Origin: Paracidobacterium acidisoli
GTDB taxonomy: Bacteria; Acidobacteriota; Terriglobia; Terriglobales; Acidobacteriaceae
Direction of reading: 5' to 3'
DNA length: 64,000 nt
NCBI RefSeq assembly: GCF_003428625.2
Contig: NZ_QVQT02000003.1
Span: 488,207-552,206, forward strand
The notes beneath the pieces were generated by a model. That model searched no databases, had not been told where the DNA came from, and saw nothing but the letters and a program-made list of their open reading frames with translations. Shown here piece by piece: positions 33,321-43,000 of this stretch; the stretch's first letter is position 1, and each line of letters begins with the position of its first letter. Position numbers and translations under genes: made by a program.

Positions 33321-35630
33321 TTATCCCGCTTCGGCGAGGCCGTAGCGGCGCTGCCAGGTCTCTTTCAGGCGGGCGGAGATGCGGCTTCGTTCCTCTTCGG
33401 TCGCCTCGACGCTGGCGTTTTGCACGAAGCGGGAGGATTCTTCCTTCGCAAGCTCGAGCAGGGCGCGATCGCGGACGAGGTTGGCGACGCGGAAGTCGGG
33501 GAGTCCGGCCTGGCGGGTGCCGAAGAATTCACCGGGGCCGCGGAGCTGGAGGTCGAGCTCGGCGAGCTCGAAGCCATTCTGGGTGCGGACCATGGCAGCG
33601 AGGCGCTCTTCGCCCTGCTGAGAGAGCTTTCCGCCGGTCATGAGGATGCAGTAGGACTTTGCGGCGCCGCGTCCGACACGTCCGCGAAGCTGGTGAAGCT
33701 GGGCGAGGCCGAAGCGCTCGGCGTGCTCGATGACCATGACAGTGGAGTTGGGAACATCGACGCCGACTTCGATGACGGTGGTGGAGATGAGGACGTCGAG
33801 GTCGCCGCGCTGGAAGCGCGCCATAACCACCTCCTTGTCGTCAGCGCTGAGGCGACCGTGGAGCAGGCCGAGGCGCAGTCCGGAGAGATGCGTGGCGCGC
33901 AGGTTTTCGTACATCTCGGTCGCGGACTTGAGTGTGGGCTTCTCGAAAAGTGGGTTAGGGAGCGGCTTTTCTTTGGATTTTTTCGCGGCTTTGGCGGATT
34001 TTTTGGCCGGGGCACGCTTTGCGGCTTTTGCAGGCTTCGCGGTCTGGGAGGCTTCGGTTTTCTGTGAAGCTTCGGTTTCGGGATCAGGCGGAGCGAAGTC
34101 GAGCTCGGGCTGATCGTCTTTCGGGCCTTCGATGACGGGGTAGACGACGTAGGCCTGATGGCCTTTGGCGACCTGCTCGCGGACGAATTTCCAGACTTCA
34201 TCGGCGCGTTCGTCGGAGACCTGGCGGGTGACGATGGGCGTGCGGCCGGGGGGCAGCTCGTCGAGCACGCTGAGGTCGAGATCGCCGTAGAGCGAGAGGG
34301 CCAGCGTGCGCGGGATGGGCGTGGCGGTCATGATGAGCACGTCGGGCTCGGCGGCGTTGGGCTTCTTCATGAGGCGAAAGCGCTGCAGGACGCCGAAGCG
34401 GTGCTGCTCGTCGACGACGACGAGGCCGAGGTTGGCGAACTCGACTTTTTCCTCAATCAGCGCATGCGTGCCGATGACGAGATCGGCTTCTCCGGAGAAG
34501 ATGCGGCTGCGGGCGAGGCGCTTGACGTCTTCATCCAGCGAACCTGTGAGCAGGGTGATGCGATAGCGGCGCGAGGAGCGATCGAGGAGGCGTCGCGCTG
34601 AGAGGTAGTGCTGCGTGGCGAGGATTTCCGTGGGCGCCATGAGCGCGGCCTGACAGCCGTTTTCGATGGCGACGAGCATGGCCTGAAGCGCGACGATGGT
34701 TTTTCCGGAGCCGACGTCGCCCTGCAGCAGGCGGCGCATGGGGTGGGGCTGGCGCATATCGCCGGCGATTTCGCCGAGGGCTTTTTTCTGAGCGGCGGTG
34801 GGATGGAAGGGCAGAATCTCACGCAGCGCGGAGCGGGCCTTTTCGCTGGTTTCGAAGGCGATGCCGGTCTTCTTCTGAAAACGGCGGCGCTTGAGCTCGA
34901 GGCCGAGCTCGAGGTAGAACAACTCTTCGAAGATGAGGCGGCGATGCGCGGGCGTGGCCGAGGACTGCAGGCGCGACATGGGGGTTCCGGCGGGCGGGAA
35001 GTGGATGGCGCGGAGGGCCTCGTCGCGTGAGGGCAGCTCGAGACGGTCGATGAGAGCGCGGGGCAGCGTCTCGGGCATCTGCCCTTTCATCTCTTCGAGC
35101 AGGTTCCAGACGATGCGGCGTATCCAGCGCGAGGCGAGGCGGCTGCCGCTGAGCGATTCGTAGACGGGCGTGATGCGGCCCACTTCGAGGATGCGGTCGA
35201 GGTCGTCGCCGGTGCTGGCGTCGGGAAGGATCTCAAACTGCGGCTGGATCATTTTGAAGCCGCGGCCGGAGCGGGAGGCGTCGACTTTGCCGTAGAGGGC
35301 GACCATTTGCCCGGGCCGGAATTTGCCTTCGAGATAGCTGCCGTGGAACCACATGCACTTGAGGGTCGACAGGCCCTGGCCGATGGTCATTTCGTAGATG
35401 GGCATGGCGCGGGTGCGGAGAAGAGCGGCTCCGCGGACCTCGCCGATGATGCTGGCGGTTTCTCCGGCTTTGAGCTCGCTGAGAGCGCGCGGGTGCAGGC
35501 GGTCTTCGTAGCGGAAGGGCAGATGCAGGAGCAGATCTTCGACGGTGAGGATGCCTTTTTCAGCGAGAGTACCGGCGATCTGCGGGCCGATGCCTCTGAC
35601 GAACTGTACGGGGGTTTCGAGCTCCGGCAC
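33321..35630 (-). CDS. recG: ATP-dependent DNA helicase RecG
   Basis: A 769-residue RecG, the branch-migrating helicase that remodels stalled forks. The N-terminal wedge/OB domain (FVRGIGPQIAGTLAEKGI; RFRPGQ-like GKFRPGQMVALYG) is followed by the helicase motor. Motor motifs are GDVGSGKT, the DEQH box (VVDEQHRFGVLQR), TATPIPRTLALSLYGDLD, and the C-terminal RGRVGRGAAKSYC. An insertion rich in Lys, Ala and Pro lies at about 510-565 within the second motor domain (repeated EASQ, KPAK and KKS units), not seen in E. coli RecG. Divergent from the ABC operon. Confidence 0.95.
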   Translation of the reverse strand: MPELETPVQFVRGIGPQIAGTLAEKGILTVEDLLLHLPFRYEDRLHPRALSELKAGETASIIGEVRGAALLRTRAMPIYEMTIGQGLSTLKCMWFHGSYLEGKFRPGQMVALYGKVDASRSGRGFKMIQPQFEILPDASTGDDLDRILEVGRITPVYESLSGSRLASRWIRRIVWNLLEEMKGQMPETLPRALIDRLELPSRDEALRAIHFPPAGTPMSRLQSSATPAHRRLIFEELFYLELGLELKRRRFQKKTGIAFETSEKARSALREILPFHPTAAQKKALGEIAGDMRQPHPMRRLLQGDVGSGKTIVALQAMLVAIENGCQAALMAPTEILATQHYLSARRLLDRSSRRYRITLLTGSLDEDVKRLARSRIFSGEADLVIGTHALIEEKVEFANLGLVVVDEQHRFGVLQRFRLMKKPNAAEPDVLIMTATPIPRTLALSLYGDLDLSVLDELPPGRTPIVTRQVSDERADEVWKFVREQVAKGHQAYVVYPVIEGPKDDQPELDFAPPDPETEASQKTEASQTAKPAKAAKRAPAKKSAKAAKKSKEKPLPNPLFEKPTLKSATEMYENLRATHLSGLRLGLLHGRLSADDKEVVMARFQRGDLDVLISTTVIEVGVDVPNSTVMVIEHAERFGLAQLHQLRGRVGRGAAKSYCILMTGGKLSQQGEERLAAMVRTQNGFELAELDLQLRGPGEFFGTRQAGLPDFRVANLVRDRALLELAKEESSRFVQNASVEATEEERSRISARLKETWQRRYGLAEAG

Positions 35631-35653
35631 AGAGTGATGGTAGCAGCCAGGAA

Positions 35654-35700
35654 GCGGTCAGCTAAGGTCCGATCAGCTGACCGCTTTACCAGCTGACCGT
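35654..35700. repeat. Family E inverted repeat upstream of recG and the ABC operon
   Basis: GCGGTCAGCT (35654-35663) and AGCTGACCGC (35675-35684) form a perfect 10-bp hairpin, followed by another copy in CAGCTGACCG. It lies in the divergent promoter region and shares its core with units at 12784-12870 and 37911-37955. Confidence 0.7.
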
Positions 35701-35767
35701 TTCACAGCCGGACATCGCTTTTACGATGCTTTGTTAGACTTTGGGTTACTTCCGGAGAATGGATTCG

Positions 35768-36673
35768 ATGGCTGCGGTGGTTGAGCTGGATTGTGTCTCG
35801 AAGGTGTACGAACAGAAGATCGCGGTTAAAGATCTGAGCCTGCGCATCGAGGCGGGAACGATGTTCGGCCTGCTGGGGCCGAACGGCGCGGGCAAGACAT
35901 CGAGCATTCGCATGATGGTCGGCATCACGATGCCGGACTCGGGCACGGTGAGTCTGCTGGGCAAGCCGTTTGCGCGCGAGAGCCTGCGGCGCGTGGGCTA
36001 TCTGCCGGAAGAGCGCGGCCTCTACAAAAAGATGAAGGTGATGGAGCAGCTGGTGTTCATGGGACAGCTGCGGGGGCTGGACCCGGCGACGGCGGGGAAG
36101 CGGGCGCATGCGTGGTGCGAGCGGCTGCAGATTCTGGAGGCCGTGGACAAGAAGACCGAAGAGCTGTCGAAGGGGATGCAGCAGAAGATCCAGTTCATTT
36201 CGACGCTGCTGCATGAGCCTGAGCTGATCATTATGGACGAGCCGTTCTCGGGGCTGGACCCGGTGAATGCGACGCTGCTGCAGGACACGCTGATCGATCT
36301 GAAGAATCAGGGGCGGGCGATTTTGTTTTCGACGCACCGGATGGATCAGGTTGAGAAGCTGTGCGACGCGATCTGTCTGGTGAATCGCGGGCGGGCGGTG
36401 CTGGCGGGCGGGATGCGCGAGGTGAAGTCGCGCTACGAGCGCAACCATGTGCAGATGAGCTTTGAGGGCGATAACTCCTTCCTGCAGCATCCGGCGATTG
36501 CGGAGTACAAGGACTACGCGGGACTGGTGGAGATTCGTCTGAAGCCGCATGCGGACGCGCAGGACCTGCTGCGGGAGGCGTCGCGGAAGGCGACGGTGTG
36601 GAAGTTCGAGGTGATGGAGCCGTCGCTGGAGGAGATTTTCATTCAGACGGTGGGGGAGAAGATCGATGCGTGA
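35768..36673 (+). CDS. ABC transporter ATP-binding protein (NatA-like)
   Basis: A 301-residue ATPase of the ABC-2 exporter class. Walker A is GPNGAGKT, the signature ELSKGMQQKIQF, Walker B IIMDEPFSGLDP, and the switch histidine is in FSTHRMDQ. A C-terminal extension of about 80 residues (HVQMSFEGDN to EEIFIQTVG) is typical of NatA/drug-type subunits. The ATG at 35768 sits ten bases after GGAG; an ATG at 35759 is possible. It overlaps the permease gene by eight bases. The substrate is unknown. Confidence 0.92.
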   Translation: MAAVVELDCVSKVYEQKIAVKDLSLRIEAGTMFGLLGPNGAGKTSSIRMMVGITMPDSGTVSLLGKPFARESLRRVGYLPEERGLYKKMKVMEQLVFMGQLRGLDPATAGKRAHAWCERLQILEAVDKKTEELSKGMQQKIQFISTLLHEPELIIMDEPFSGLDPVNATLLQDTLIDLKNQGRAILFSTHRMDQVEKLCDAICLVNRGRAVLAGGMREVKSRYERNHVQMSFEGDNSFLQHPAIAEYKDYAGLVEIRLKPHADAQDLLREASRKATVWKFEVMEPSLEEIFIQTVGEKIDA

Positions 36674-37910
36674 TGTGCTGCTGATTGCGAAGCGCGAGTA
36701 TCTGGAGCAGGTGAAGGGACGCGCCTTCAAGGTCACGACGATTCTGATTCCCGCGGTCTTTGCCGGACTGATTGCGGTGATGGTGTTCGCGGGAAAGAAC
36801 TCAGGCGCGGGCAAGCACATTGCGGTGGCGGCGGAGAGCCCGGCGCTGGCGGGGGTGGTGCGCGACCAGCTGCTGGCGGACAAAGACGCGCGCATGGTGG
36901 TGGATGTGATTGCGCCGGCCGATGCGGCGGCGAAGGCCGATCTGATTGCGAAGGTGAACGGCAAGGAGATCGACGGGTTTCTGTGGATCGAGACGCCGGC
37001 GGGCGGGGCGGCGAAGGCGGAGTGGGAGTCGCGCAGCTCAGGTGACTTTGTGACCGAGGGCAGGCTGACGGATGCGGTGAATCATGCGCTGGTGCAGCAG
37101 CGGCTGGCGGAGCGGGGTATCTCGGCGGGTCAGGTGGAGACGCTGACGAAGCGGATCGATCTGACGACGATGCGGATCGAGAAGGGCAAAGAGACGGTCT
37201 CGAACGCGCTGAATACCTTCTGGGCCGCGTACGCGATGGCGTTTCTGCTGATGTTTACGGTGATCTTCTACGGCATGAACGTGGGCCGCTCGGTGATTCA
37301 GGAGAAGACGTCGCGCATTTTTGAAGTGATGCTGGCGACGGTGAAGCCGAGCGACATGCTGGCCGGGAAGCTGATCGGGATTGGCGCGGTGGGGCTGACG
37401 CAGCTGGCGATCTGGGGCGCGGCCGGCGCGCTGTTTGCCAGCACGGCGCTGGCGGAGAAGCTGCTGGCGGGCGAGTTTACGATCAGCATTTCGGGAATCG
37501 ACATTGCGCTTTTTGCGGTGTACTTTCTGCTGGGCTATGCGCTGTACAGCACGCTCTTCGCGGGGCTGGCGGCGACGTGCGACACGGAGCAGGAGCTGCA
37601 GCAGTATGCGCCGCTGGCGGCGGTTCCGGCGTGGCTGAGCTTTGGGCTGATCACGTATATCGTGAGCAATCCCAACTCGGTGTGGTCGGTGGCGATCTCG
37701 CTGTTTCCGCCGTGCGCGCCGATCACGATGTTTCTGCGCATGGCGTCGCAGTTTCCTCCGGCGTGGCAGATATGGGCTTCGGTGGGCCTGATGGCGGTGT
37801 CGGTGTACGTGGTGCTGTGGTTCTCCTCGCGGGTGTACCGCGTGGGCATTCTGATGTACGGCAAGCGGGCCACGCTGCCGGAGATGCTGCGCTGGCTGCG
37901 CTATAGCTAA
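36666..37910 (+). CDS. ABC-2 type transporter permease (NatB-like)
   Basis: A 414-residue permease. One N-terminal membrane helix (TTILIPAVFAGLIAVMVFAG) is followed by a large extracytoplasmic domain (about 45-180) and five or six C-terminal helices (AYAMAFLLMFTVIFYGMNVGRSV with QEKTSRIFEVMLATVKPSDMLAGKLIG). This is the NatB/DUF-type organisation of Na+ or drug exporters. It partners the ATPase encoded just upstream, overlapping by eight bases. Confidence 0.9.
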   Translation: MRDVLLIAKREYLEQVKGRAFKVTTILIPAVFAGLIAVMVFAGKNSGAGKHIAVAAESPALAGVVRDQLLADKDARMVVDVIAPADAAAKADLIAKVNGKEIDGFLWIETPAGGAAKAEWESRSSGDFVTEGRLTDAVNHALVQQRLAERGISAGQVETLTKRIDLTTMRIEKGKETVSNALNTFWAAYAMAFLLMFTVIFYGMNVGRSVIQEKTSRIFEVMLATVKPSDMLAGKLIGIGAVGLTQLAIWGAAGALFASTALAEKLLAGEFTISISGIDIALFAVYFLLGYALYSTLFAGLAATCDTEQELQQYAPLAAVPAWLSFGLITYIVSNPNSVWSVAISLFPPCAPITMFLRMASQFPPAWQIWASVGLMAVSVYVVLWFSSRVYRVGILMYGKRATLPEMLRWLRYS

Positions 37911-37955
37911 AGGACAGCGAAGAGGCGGTCAGCGGAAAAGCGGTCAGCGGGGAAT
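37911..37955. repeat. Family E direct repeats
   Basis: GCGGTCAGCGGAAAAGCGGTCAGCGGGG: two copies of the GCGGTCAGC core in the short gap between the ABC permease and the DUF374 gene. Confidence 0.6.
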
Positions 37956-37997
37956 GCTGTTGTGCGGCTGATTTGTTTCCACCGCTAGAATGAGCCA

Positions 37998-38675
37998 GTG
38001 AGTGCGCGCAGAGAGTTCTCCTTTGGGCAGCGGGTGGCGCTGTGGGTGGTGCCGCGCGTGACGGCGCTGGTGCTGGCGGCGATCGGCGCGACGCTGCGCT
38101 TTGAGGTGATTGCCGAAGAGGGCGCGGTTCCGGCGGCGCCTCCGGCGAAGGGCATTTTTTGTTTCTGGCATCGATGCACGCTGCCGTGCGGCTGGTACTT
38201 CCGCAAATTTCGCTGCTCGATTCTGATCAGTCAAAGCTTTGACGGGGAGCTGATTGCGCGGACGCTGGGGCTGCTGGGGTATAACAGCGTGCGCGGGTCG
38301 AGCTCGCGGGGCGGGTTTGCGGGGCTGCTGGGGCTGCGCGATGTGCTGGCGAAGGGCCTGCCGGTGGTGTTTACGGCGGATGGTCCGCGGGGGCCGATTT
38401 ACCAGACGAAGATCGGGCCGGTGAAGCTGGCGCAACTGACAGGCGAAGCGATGGGCAGCTTTTATCTGCTGCCGGAGCGGGCGTGGGTGATGCGCTCGTG
38501 GGATAGATTTCTTGTTCCTAAACCGTTCTCGCGCGTGGCGGTGAGCTGGGCGCGGGCGGTGGCTGCTCCTGCGGACGATGCCGACGCGGAAACGCTCGAA
38601 GCGAAGCGGCAGGAGCTGAACGACGCGCTGGAGCGGGCGCGGCTGCAGGCGGAAAGGCATTTCGCGAAGGGGTGA
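37998..38675 (+). CDS. DUF374 / lysophospholipid acyltransferase family protein
   Basis: A 225-residue protein related to LPLAT-like acyltransferases (DUF374). The family pattern is IFCFWHRCTLP, with the His and the aromatic neighbourhood of the HX4D-type site, then ILISQSFDGELIARTLGLLGYNSVRGSSSRGG and VVFTADGPRGPIYQTKIGPVKLAQLTG. It probably acylates a membrane lipid or lipid A precursor. The start is GTG. The 3' end overlaps the next gene by four bases (GTGA), so translation is coupled. Confidence 0.87.
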   Translation: MSARREFSFGQRVALWVVPRVTALVLAAIGATLRFEVIAEEGAVPAAPPAKGIFCFWHRCTLPCGWYFRKFRCSILISQSFDGELIARTLGLLGYNSVRGSSSRGGFAGLLGLRDVLAKGLPVVFTADGPRGPIYQTKIGPVKLAQLTGEAMGSFYLLPERAWVMRSWDRFLVPKPFSRVAVSWARAVAAPADDADAETLEAKRQELNDALERARLQAERHFAKG

Positions 38676-38968
38676 GGGAGATGGCGGCAGAGGCAGTGAA
38701 GAAAAGCCGGAAGGGTCGTCTCGGCATTTACCTTGCCGCCGGCTACATCGTGCTTGTCGTGGCTGTGTATATTCTGACGGCCGCGACGACGAAACCTTCG
38801 AACGTCGGGCTCGACTGGATTCCCTTTGTCATGCTGGCTTTTCCCTGGTACCAGATGGACATACACCTGCTCCTGTCTGGATTTGTCATCAATGCCGGCA
38901 TTCTGTATCTGATCGGCACGCTGGCGGGAACACTGTGGCGCGAGATGAGGAAAAGTAAATCGGCCTGA
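38672..38968 (+). CDS. Small two- to three-helix membrane protein
   Basis: A 98-residue protein with a basic N-terminus, a first membrane helix (LGIYLAAGYIVLVVAVYILT), a periplasmic stretch with WIPFVMLAFPWYQ, and a second helix (LLLSGFVINAGILYLIGTLAG). I do not recognise a family. The GTG at 38672 overlaps the upstream stop; an ATG at 38681 is the alternative start. It is in an apparent operon with DUF374 and queA (12-base gap). Confidence 0.7.
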   Translation: MREMAAEAVKKSRKGRLGIYLAAGYIVLVVAVYILTAATTKPSNVGLDWIPFVMLAFPWYQMDIHLLLSGFVINAGILYLIGTLAGTLWREMRKSKSA

Positions 38969-38980
38969 CGGGCCGATAAA

Positions 38981-40051
38981 ATGGCCGGAGTGCTTGTCTC
39001 CGATTTCGATTTTCATCTTCCCGAAGAACTGATTGCGCAGCAGCCGCCTGAGGACCGCGCAGGCGCACGGATGCTGCGCCTGGATCGTGCCACAGGGGCA
39101 TGGCAGGACGGATGGTTCCGCGAGTTTCCCGATCTGCTGCGCGAGGGCGATCTGCTGGTGCTGAACGACAGCCGCGTGATTCCGGCGCGATTGTTCGCGC
39201 ATCGCGCGGGGCTGCACACGCAGGCCGGGCACCAGACGAGCGGGCGCATTCAGGTGTTGCTGACCGAGCAGGTTTCCGAGTGGGAGTGGAGAGTGCTGGC
39301 GCGGCCGGGGCGCAAGGTGCTGACGGGCGAGAGGCTGACCTTCGGCGAAAACGAGCTGCAGGCCGAGGTGACGGCGCACGGGGAGTTCGGCGAGCGGACG
39401 CTGCGCTTTGAACCCACGCCGGATTTTTTTGCGATCTTAGACAGGCTGGGGCATATGCCGCTGCCGCCCTACATTCACAGGCAGGACCGGGCGCAGGATC
39501 GCGAGCGATATCAGACGGTGTATGCGCGGGAGCGGGGATCGGTGGCTGCTCCGACAGCGGGGCTGCACTTTACACCGGAGATCCTGGAGCGGCTGCGCGG
39601 GCGCGGTGTTGAGGTCGCGTACGTGACGCTGCATGTGGGGCTGGGGACGTTTCAGCCGGTGCGTGTGGAGACGGTGGAGGAGATTCATCTGCACGCGGAG
39701 CGCTATACGCTGAGCGAGGCGACGGCTGCAGCGATCAACGCGGCTCGGCGCGACGGACGGCGTGTGATTGCTGCGGGCACGACGACGGTGCGCACGCTGG
39801 AGCACTGCGCGGCAACGATGGAGAGCGGTGAGCTTGCGGCGCATTCGGGCGTGACGAGTATTTTTATCTCTCCCGGTTACAAATTCCGGATCGTCGGCGG
39901 ACTGCTGACGAATTTTCATCTGCCGCAGTCGACGCTGCTGATGCTGGTGAGCGCCTTTGGCGGGCGCGAGCATGTGATGGCGGCGTACGGCCATGCAGTG
40001 GAAGCGGGCTATCGCTTCTTTTCTTACGGCGACTGTATGTTCGTCTCCTGA
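38981..40051 (+). CDS. queA: S-adenosylmethionine:tRNA ribosyltransferase-isomerase
   Basis: A 356-residue QueA, which transfers and rearranges the ribosyl of SAM onto 7-aminomethyl-7-deazaguanine in tRNA to make epoxyqueuosine. Hallmarks are [61 protein letters not shown], and the C-terminal [16 protein letters not shown]. Length is normal. Its last 28 bases overlap the 3' end of the convergent lhr-type gene. Confidence 0.96.
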   Translation: MAGVLVSDFDFHLPEELIAQQPPEDRAGARMLRLDRATGAWQDGWFREFPDLLREGDLLVLNDSRVIPARLFAHRAGLHTQAGHQTSGRIQVLLTEQVSEWEWRVLARPGRKVLTGERLTFGENELQAEVTAHGEFGERTLRFEPTPDFFAILDRLGHMPLPPYIHRQDRAQDRERYQTVYARERGSVAAPTAGLHFTPEILERLRGRGVEVAYVTLHVGLGTFQPVRVETVEEIHLHAERYTLSEATAAAINAARRDGRRVIAAGTTTVRTLEHCAATMESGELAAHSGVTSIFISPGYKFRIVGGLLTNFHLPQSTLLMLVSAFGGREHVMAAYGHAVEAGYRFFSYGDCMFVS

Positions 40052-43000
40052 TGAGGCAGGCTGAAGCCGGAGGGGGCGGCGCGGAAGCCGGCTTCGGTGA
40101 GAAAGCGCGCGAGGAAGTGCCGCTGCGCGGGTTGTCCATTGATGGTGGCGATGAGGATGCCGCCGCGCTGGCGGGATTCTTCGTGGCGGCGCTGATCGAG
40201 CGTCTGCTGCGCGAGGAAGGCTGCCAGATCGCGGGCGGCGGCGGAGCGGTCGGGCTCATCGGCGGGCAGAAAAACGGTGAGAGCGGGATTGTTGCGGCGC
40301 ATGTACGCGATGAGCTCGCCATTGCGCAGAATGACGGAGGCTCCGGCGCTGCGGGTGAGCGTGGTGGCGGGTGCGTCGCTGGATTCGGGATCGCCGGAAG
40401 GCTGCGGCCAGCGCAGAACGCTGCCGTAAACGCCGGCGGGATCGGTGGCGGCGAGAGAGACCATCTCCGGCTTGTCGGGCGGGGGTGCGCTGCGCAGCGA
40501 GCGCAGCAGATCGACGGCGGCGGGGAGGGCGAACTGCGCGGCTCCCAGACCGGCGACGAAGTAGCCGCGGCGGATGCGGCCGCTCTCTTCAAGCGCTTTG
40601 AGCACATCGTAGACGGCGCTGAAGCCGCCGGGGAGATTTTCCTGCGCGACGGATTCGCGGGTGACGATGCCGTAGCGGTGCAGAAGCTGAAGGGCGATGG
40701 CGTGGCTCCATTCGGTCTGCGCGGCGGCGGTGGTGCGGTCTGTCTGGGGAATGAGCGTCCAGCGGCCCTGCGCGGCGGGTGGAGTGGTGCGGCGCGAGTG
40801 AAAGGCGGGGAGATTGTGCCGGCGCTTTGCGGAGCGCGCGGTATCGGGGCGGGCGACATAGGCGCGCAGCGCGTGGAAGGTGTCGTTGGTGATGAGGCCG
40901 CGCCAGACGAGGCTCCAGAGGGCGTCGAGGGTTTCGCCGGGATAGCCGCCGCCGAGCGCGTCGTGGAGCTGCGCGAAGAACATGGCTCCGGAGCGGGCGA
41001 GCTGCGCGAGGATGGCTTCCTCGCGGGGATCGAGCTGCGCGGGCTTTGGACGTGGCGGCAGCAGCGCAGGGGCTTTGTCGGCGAGATAGAGGGCGATGCG
41101 TCCGTCGTGCTCGCCGAGGGGGTCGAAGCCGATCCAGACGACTTCGCCGGCGGCGATGAGGGTGTCGAGATCGGCGGGCGCATATTTTGCGAGACGCGCG
41201 GGGAGGATCTGCGACTCGACGAGCGAGGCGGGCAGCGGCGCACCCTGCAGGTTTTCGATGGTGTCGAGCAGCGCATCGAGACCACGGCGCTTCTGCAGAA
41301 CGCCCTGCCAGTGGGTTTCAAGGCGGGCCAGCGTGGCGGGTTCGGCAGGTTCGATCTCCTTTCGTAACCGTGACAGTGACTTTCTGCGGATGAGGCGCAG
41401 CGATTCGGCGTCGCACCACTCGCGATGGACGCCGCCGGGACGGAAGCCACCTTCGACGATGCGTCCGTCGAGGAGAAGAGTGCGCAGCGCGGCTTCGACG
41501 GCTGCGGGGTCGAGTGCGAAGCGGTGCGCGGCCTCCTGCAGCGTGAATGGCCCGTGGGTGCGGGCGTAGCGGCGGATGAGCTCGAGGACGGGCTTTTCGA
41601 CGGGAGCAAGCAGGGCGGCGGCGATGCCGGAGGTAAGCGGAGTGCCGAGGGCGTCGCGATAGCGGGCCACATCTTCGACGGCGATGAGGCGCGGCTCCTG
41701 GGCGATGGCGACTTCAAGCACGCGGCGGGCGCGGAGCAGGCGCGGGACGGCATCGAGCACTTCGGGCGAGGCGACGCGGCGGGAGAGCTCAGAGCGGGAG
41801 AGATCGCCGAGGCGGAGGAGCAGATCGTGCACGGCGTCGGCGGTGCGGGCACGCTGCGTTTCGCCGAGTGACTGAAGCTGTTCCTCGACTTCGGCGATGG
41901 CGGCGGCATCGAGCAGCTCGCGGAGATCGGCTTCGCCGAGGAGATCGCGAAGCTGCTCCTGATCGATGGAGAGCGCCTGGGCGCGGCGCTCGGCGAGCGG
42001 AGCATCGCCCTCGTAGATGTAATTGGCGACGTAGCCGAAGAGGAGCGAGGCGGCGAAGGGCGATGGCTTCTGCGTGTCGACGACGTGGACGCGGATGCGC
42101 TGCGCTTCGATGGCGCGCAGGGTTTCGAGAAAGGCGGGCATGTCGAAGACATCGCGCAGGCACTCGCGATAAGTCTCAAGCAGCATGGGGAAGGAGGGAT
42201 ACTGCGCGGCCACCGAGAGCAGATCAGACGCGCGTTTGCGCTGCGCCCAGAGCGGCGTGCGGCCCTGGGCACGGCGGCGCGGCAGCAGCAGAGCGCGGGC
42301 CGAGGCCTCGCGGAATTTGGCGGCGAAGAGCGCGGTGGCTCCCAGCTGCTGCAGGACGAGGCCGGTGGCTTCGGCGGAATCGACGAGCAGCGGAGCGGCG
42401 TCGGGCACCGTATCGGTATCGGGAAAGCGGAGGACGAAACCGTCGTCGGTCCACATGGTTTCGACGCCGGCGAGGCCGGAGGTCCTGAGACGCGCGGCGG
42501 CGGCCATGGCCCAGGGAGCGTGCACGCGGCTGCCGAAGGGGGTGAGCACGCAGACGCGCCAGTCGCCGAGCTCGTCGCGGCTGCGTTCGATGACGATGTT
42601 GCGGTCATCCGGTACTGTGACGGTTACATTTTGCTGGTCGGCGAGGAAGCGCAGCAGGTTCTCGGCGGCCTGGGCTTCGAGATCGTGCTCGCGGACGAGG
42701 CGGCTGATGGCGGCGTTCGGCGGCAGCTCGCGCAGCTCGCGGATGAGCGCGCCGATGCGCTGTCCGAATTCGAGAGGGCGTCCGGCGCGGTCGCCGTGCC
42801 AGAAGGGCATTTTGCCGGGTTCGCCGGGCGCGGGCGAGACGAGGACGCGGTCGTGGGTGATCTCGTCGATGCGCCAGGTGGAGGCTCCGAGCAGAAAGGT
42901 CTCACCCTGTTTGCTCTCAAAGACCATCTCTTCGTCGAGCTCGCCGACGCGGACGGGCTTCTTTTCCGTGCCGGAGAGGAACACGCCGTAGAGGCCGCGG

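Noticed and set aside
39864-42608. 914-residue minus-strand open frame
   Set aside because: Same strand but another frame of the Lhr helicase; Ser/Pro/Arg low-complexity composition, no motifs.
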